From: Pseudomonas sp. F(2018)
GTDB lineage: Bacteria; Pseudomonadota; Gammaproteobacteria; Pseudomonadales; Pseudomonadaceae
Assembly (NCBI RefSeq): GCF_005508865.1
Contig: NZ_SCOM01000004.1
Location: 248,001-312,000 of the forward strand
Reading direction: 5' to 3'
Length of the DNA: 64,000 nucleotides
Positions 62,327 to 64,000 of this stretch are shown one piece after another. Position 1 is the stretch's first letter; the number at the start of each line of letters is the position of its first letter. A program made the position numbers and the translations under genes. Under the pieces are notes generated by a model. That model made no database searches and was not told the origin of the DNA. It was given only the letters and a program-made list of their open reading frames with translations.

Positions 62327-63088
62327 CTAGCGGTAATGCGCCAGCCTGGCTTGCCAGTCCGGCGCCTGCTGCAGCTGGCCGATAATCCGGTTCAGCTCCG
62401 GCAGCAGCCTGGCATGGCTCGCCGGAACCAGGAGGTAGCGCTGGTAGCTGCGCAGCGGCCGCTGGTCGATGTACAGCTGGCGGCGCAGACCTTGCTGCTC
62501 ATGCAGATAAAACTCCAGGGTGCGCCTGCCGATCACCGCGGCATCTATCCAGTTGCGTTGCAGCCTGAGCAGGTTGACGCTCTCGCTGACGCCGTCCTCC
62601 CGCTGAATCCGCTTGCGCTCGAACAGCTCGGCCAGCTCCGGGTAGCGATGGCCGCTGATCACGCCCAGGCGACGACCGTCCAGGTTCTCCGCGGAGAGCT
62701 TGCTCACCTGGCCCTCGTTGCGCGAGACCAGCAGGTTGGCGTCATCGATGAACGCCTCGCTCCACAGATGGCGCTGCGCGTCGGTAAACCAGGCGGGATT
62801 GGTGCCCAGCACGATGCCGTCCAGTCGATCCTTGGCCAGCAGGTAGTCCAGACGCTTGCGTGGAATCTGGCGGATGACGAAATGGTATTGCGGCAGCTCG
62901 GCGTTCAGCCGTTCGGCCAGATCGAAGTACAGGCCCTCGCGGCGCTTGCTGTCGATGATGTAGGGCGGCTTCTGCTGGTAGCTGAACAGGACGATCTCCT
63001 CGGCGGCATAGGCCGAGGTACAGAGGGACCAGAGGCTCAGCAGGAGAATGCCGAGTGTCCGGTGCCAGCCGGGCGTGTTCCGCCTCAT
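62327..63088 (-). CDS. Periplasmic solute-binding-like protein (SBP family 3)
   Basis: 253 residues with a signal peptide (LGILLLSLWSLCTSAYA-AE, cleavage near 28). The mature part follows the amino-acid binding-protein pattern (FSYQQKPPYIIDSKRREGLYFDLAERLN, as separate pieces FSYQQKPPYI and GLYFDLAERLN; LDGIVLGTNPAWF; GRRLGVISGHRYPEL). GGGAGAA lies 6 bases before the ATG at 63088. No permease or ATPase genes are adjacent, so it may act in sensing or be an orphan. Converges on the AraC-type regulator gene. Confidence 0.83.
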   Translation of the reverse strand: MRRNTPGWHRTLGILLLSLWSLCTSAYAAEEIVLFSYQQKPPYIIDSKRREGLYFDLAERLNAELPQYHFVIRQIPRKRLDYLLAKDRLDGIVLGTNPAWFTDAQRHLWSEAFIDDANLLVSRNEGQVSKLSAENLDGRRLGVISGHRYPELAELFERKRIQREDGVSESVNLLRLQRNWIDAAVIGRRTLEFYLHEQQGLRRQLYIDQRPLRSYQRYLLVPASHARLLPELNRIIGQLQQAPDWQARLAHYR

Positions 63089-63321
63089 CGATTGTTCTCC
63101 CTGTGCTCGCATCCAGGCGTGACCCTGCAAATGTAGACCTGTCCCCGGACGGCTTGCCTGATTCTGGCTTCTGCCGGCACGTGAGTGACGAGTGGGTTAA
63201 ACAGCTGACTACGCCGGCCGCCGAAGAATTCCCTTGGGGTGCCTGCCTCGGACTGAAGGTGCTGCCGATCCGCTCGGTGGCATGCGCTTGTGGCCATGAG
63301 AAATGACGTGCCACGGAAAGC

Positions 63322-63343
63322 AAAAGGGCCGCATAAGCGGCCC
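63322..63343 (-). terminator. Terminator after plsB
   Basis: On the minus strand GGGCCGC, loop, GCGGCCC (63326-63332 with 63337-63343) followed by TTTTG; 20 bases beyond the plsB stop. Confidence 0.82.
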
Positions 63344-63363
63344 CTTCATTGGTGCTGTCAGCC

Positions 63364-64000
63364 TCAGACCGGCTCCTGCGTTTCCTCGCCGCGCTCCAGC
63401 GCCACCTGGCGGATGGACAGGCGGATCTCCGCCGGCAGCACGCGCTTGGCCGCACCTTCCACCAGTTCCGCCAGCTGCGGATGGTGGCTGAGCTTGCCTT
63501 CGCCGTTCTGACGCAGCACGCCCTGGTCGAGCAGGGTCTGGATGAAGTGGCGGAACAGGCTCTTGTCGAAGAACTCCGGGGCGTTGAGGCCATGCAGGAT
63601 CGACAGGCGCTGGGCCATGACCACGCAGAGGTTCTCCAGCTCCTCGGCGCTCAGGGCGTACTGGCCGGCGTTGAGCAGCAGGGCAGTGGCCATGTAGAAG
63701 CGCTGCAGGGTCTGCACGATGGCGCGGGCCAGCAGGGTGAGCAGGACGAACTGGCGCGAGCTGGGTGCCGGACGGATGAACATGTCGTCCTCGCGGCGCA
63801 GCAGGCCCTGTTCGACGAAGGCCTCCAGCCACTGGTCGACCACGCCTTCCAGCTCGTCCACGGACCACCGGATGAACAGCTCCGACTGCAGGTACGGATA
63901 CAGCGCGGTGCAGTAGCGCAGGATCTGCTCGCGGCTCATGCGCGAGCTGCTGAGGAAGAAGCTGGCCAGCAGGGCGGGCAGGGCGAACACGTGCAGCACG
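63364..64000 (-). CDS. plsB: Glycerol-3-phosphate acyltransferase PlsB, C-terminal part
   Basis: The last 211 or so codons of plsB; the acyltransferase motifs lie beyond the window. The visible part (SSSRMSREQILRYCTALYPYLQSELFIRW, in pieces; LLNAGQYALSAEELENLCVVMAQRLSILHGLNAPEFFDKSLF region) is the helical C-terminal domain of PlsB. The enzyme makes lysophosphatidate at the inner membrane in phospholipid synthesis. It matches PA3673 near the mexJK genes in P. aeruginosa, but here about 28 kb of other DNA lies between. Confidence 0.88.
   Translation of the reverse strand, partial: VLHVFALPALLASFFLSSSRMSREQILRYCTALYPYLQSELFIRWSVDELEGVVDQWLEAFVEQGLLRREDDMFIRPAPSSRQFVLLTLLARAIVQTLQRFYMATALLLNAGQYALSAEELENLCVVMAQRLSILHGLNAPEFFDKSLFRHFIQTLLDQGVLRQNGEGKLSHHPQLAELVEGAAKRVLPAEIRLSIRQVALERGEETQEPV

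Overview
The window is high-GC gammaproteobacterial chromosome and almost certainly Pseudomonas. The run prfB-lysS-TetR-lipoprotein-DUF1704-AIM24-macro domain-lptF-ppc-adk-tsaB-DUF72-extensin-rsmJ-mexL/mexJ/mexK, with plsB at the right end, follows the order I remember from P. aeruginosa PAO1 (about PA3701 down to PA3673). The species cannot be fixed from the sequence. Several blocks look inserted relative to that core, including everything between mexK and plsB.

Left end (1-7.3 kb): a minus-strand polyamine catabolism and uptake unit (aminobutyraldehyde dehydrogenase, YdcS-like binding protein, truncated PotA-type ATPase) below a LysR regulator. A DUF533/TerB-like membrane protein and a membrane-bound diguanylate cyclase follow. 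At 7.4-11.8 kb lies a compact three-gene exosortase unit: a VIT/vWA protein with a C-terminal PEP-CTERM signal, an exosortase with all three catalytic residues and an EpsI-like tail, and a small autotransporter-type outer-membrane barrel. From 12 to 35 kb is conserved core: prfB with its programmed frameshift, lysS, ppc, adk, tsaB, rsmJ and a MexL/MexJ/MexK-type efflux locus with a visible operator. putA follows, with three GTTGCA sites upstream like PutA self-operators, then a possible structured RNA, a DUF4197 protein and a hybrid sensor kinase.

The most interesting region is 43.2-60.1 kb, an apparent sulfur-scavenging island. One minus-strand operon encodes a TonB receptor, a secreted binding protein, two LLM flavin monooxygenases, a DszB-like protein and a nitroreductase. 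A second encodes another LLM monooxygenase, two DszB-like proteins, an MFS transporter and the ABC permeases and ATPase. A class II aldolase gene sits on the plus strand between them. I see good sigma-54 (-24/-12) promoters before both operons and the aldolase gene, with TGCTG/CAGCA palindromes at enhancer distance. An SfnR-like sigma-54 activator without a receiver domain lies at the edge. The three proteins that would normally be called ABC substrate-binding proteins have no signal peptide. They keep the His-10-Arg-Gly-Gly spacing of the sulfinate desulfinase DszB; two keep its nucleophilic Cys, and the third has Ser there. Most soluble and outer-membrane proteins of the island contain almost no Cys or Met, as expected for proteins made during sulfur starvation. 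My inference is an organosulfur (sulfone, sulfonate or sulfinate) to sulfite pathway whose substrate is unknown.

The right end (60-64 kb) holds a small acidic protein, a UlaG-like metallo-hydrolase, a GlxA/AraC-type regulator, a periplasmic solute-binding-like protein and the 3' part of plsB. No tRNA, rRNA, CRISPR array, insertion sequence or intact prophage was seen.
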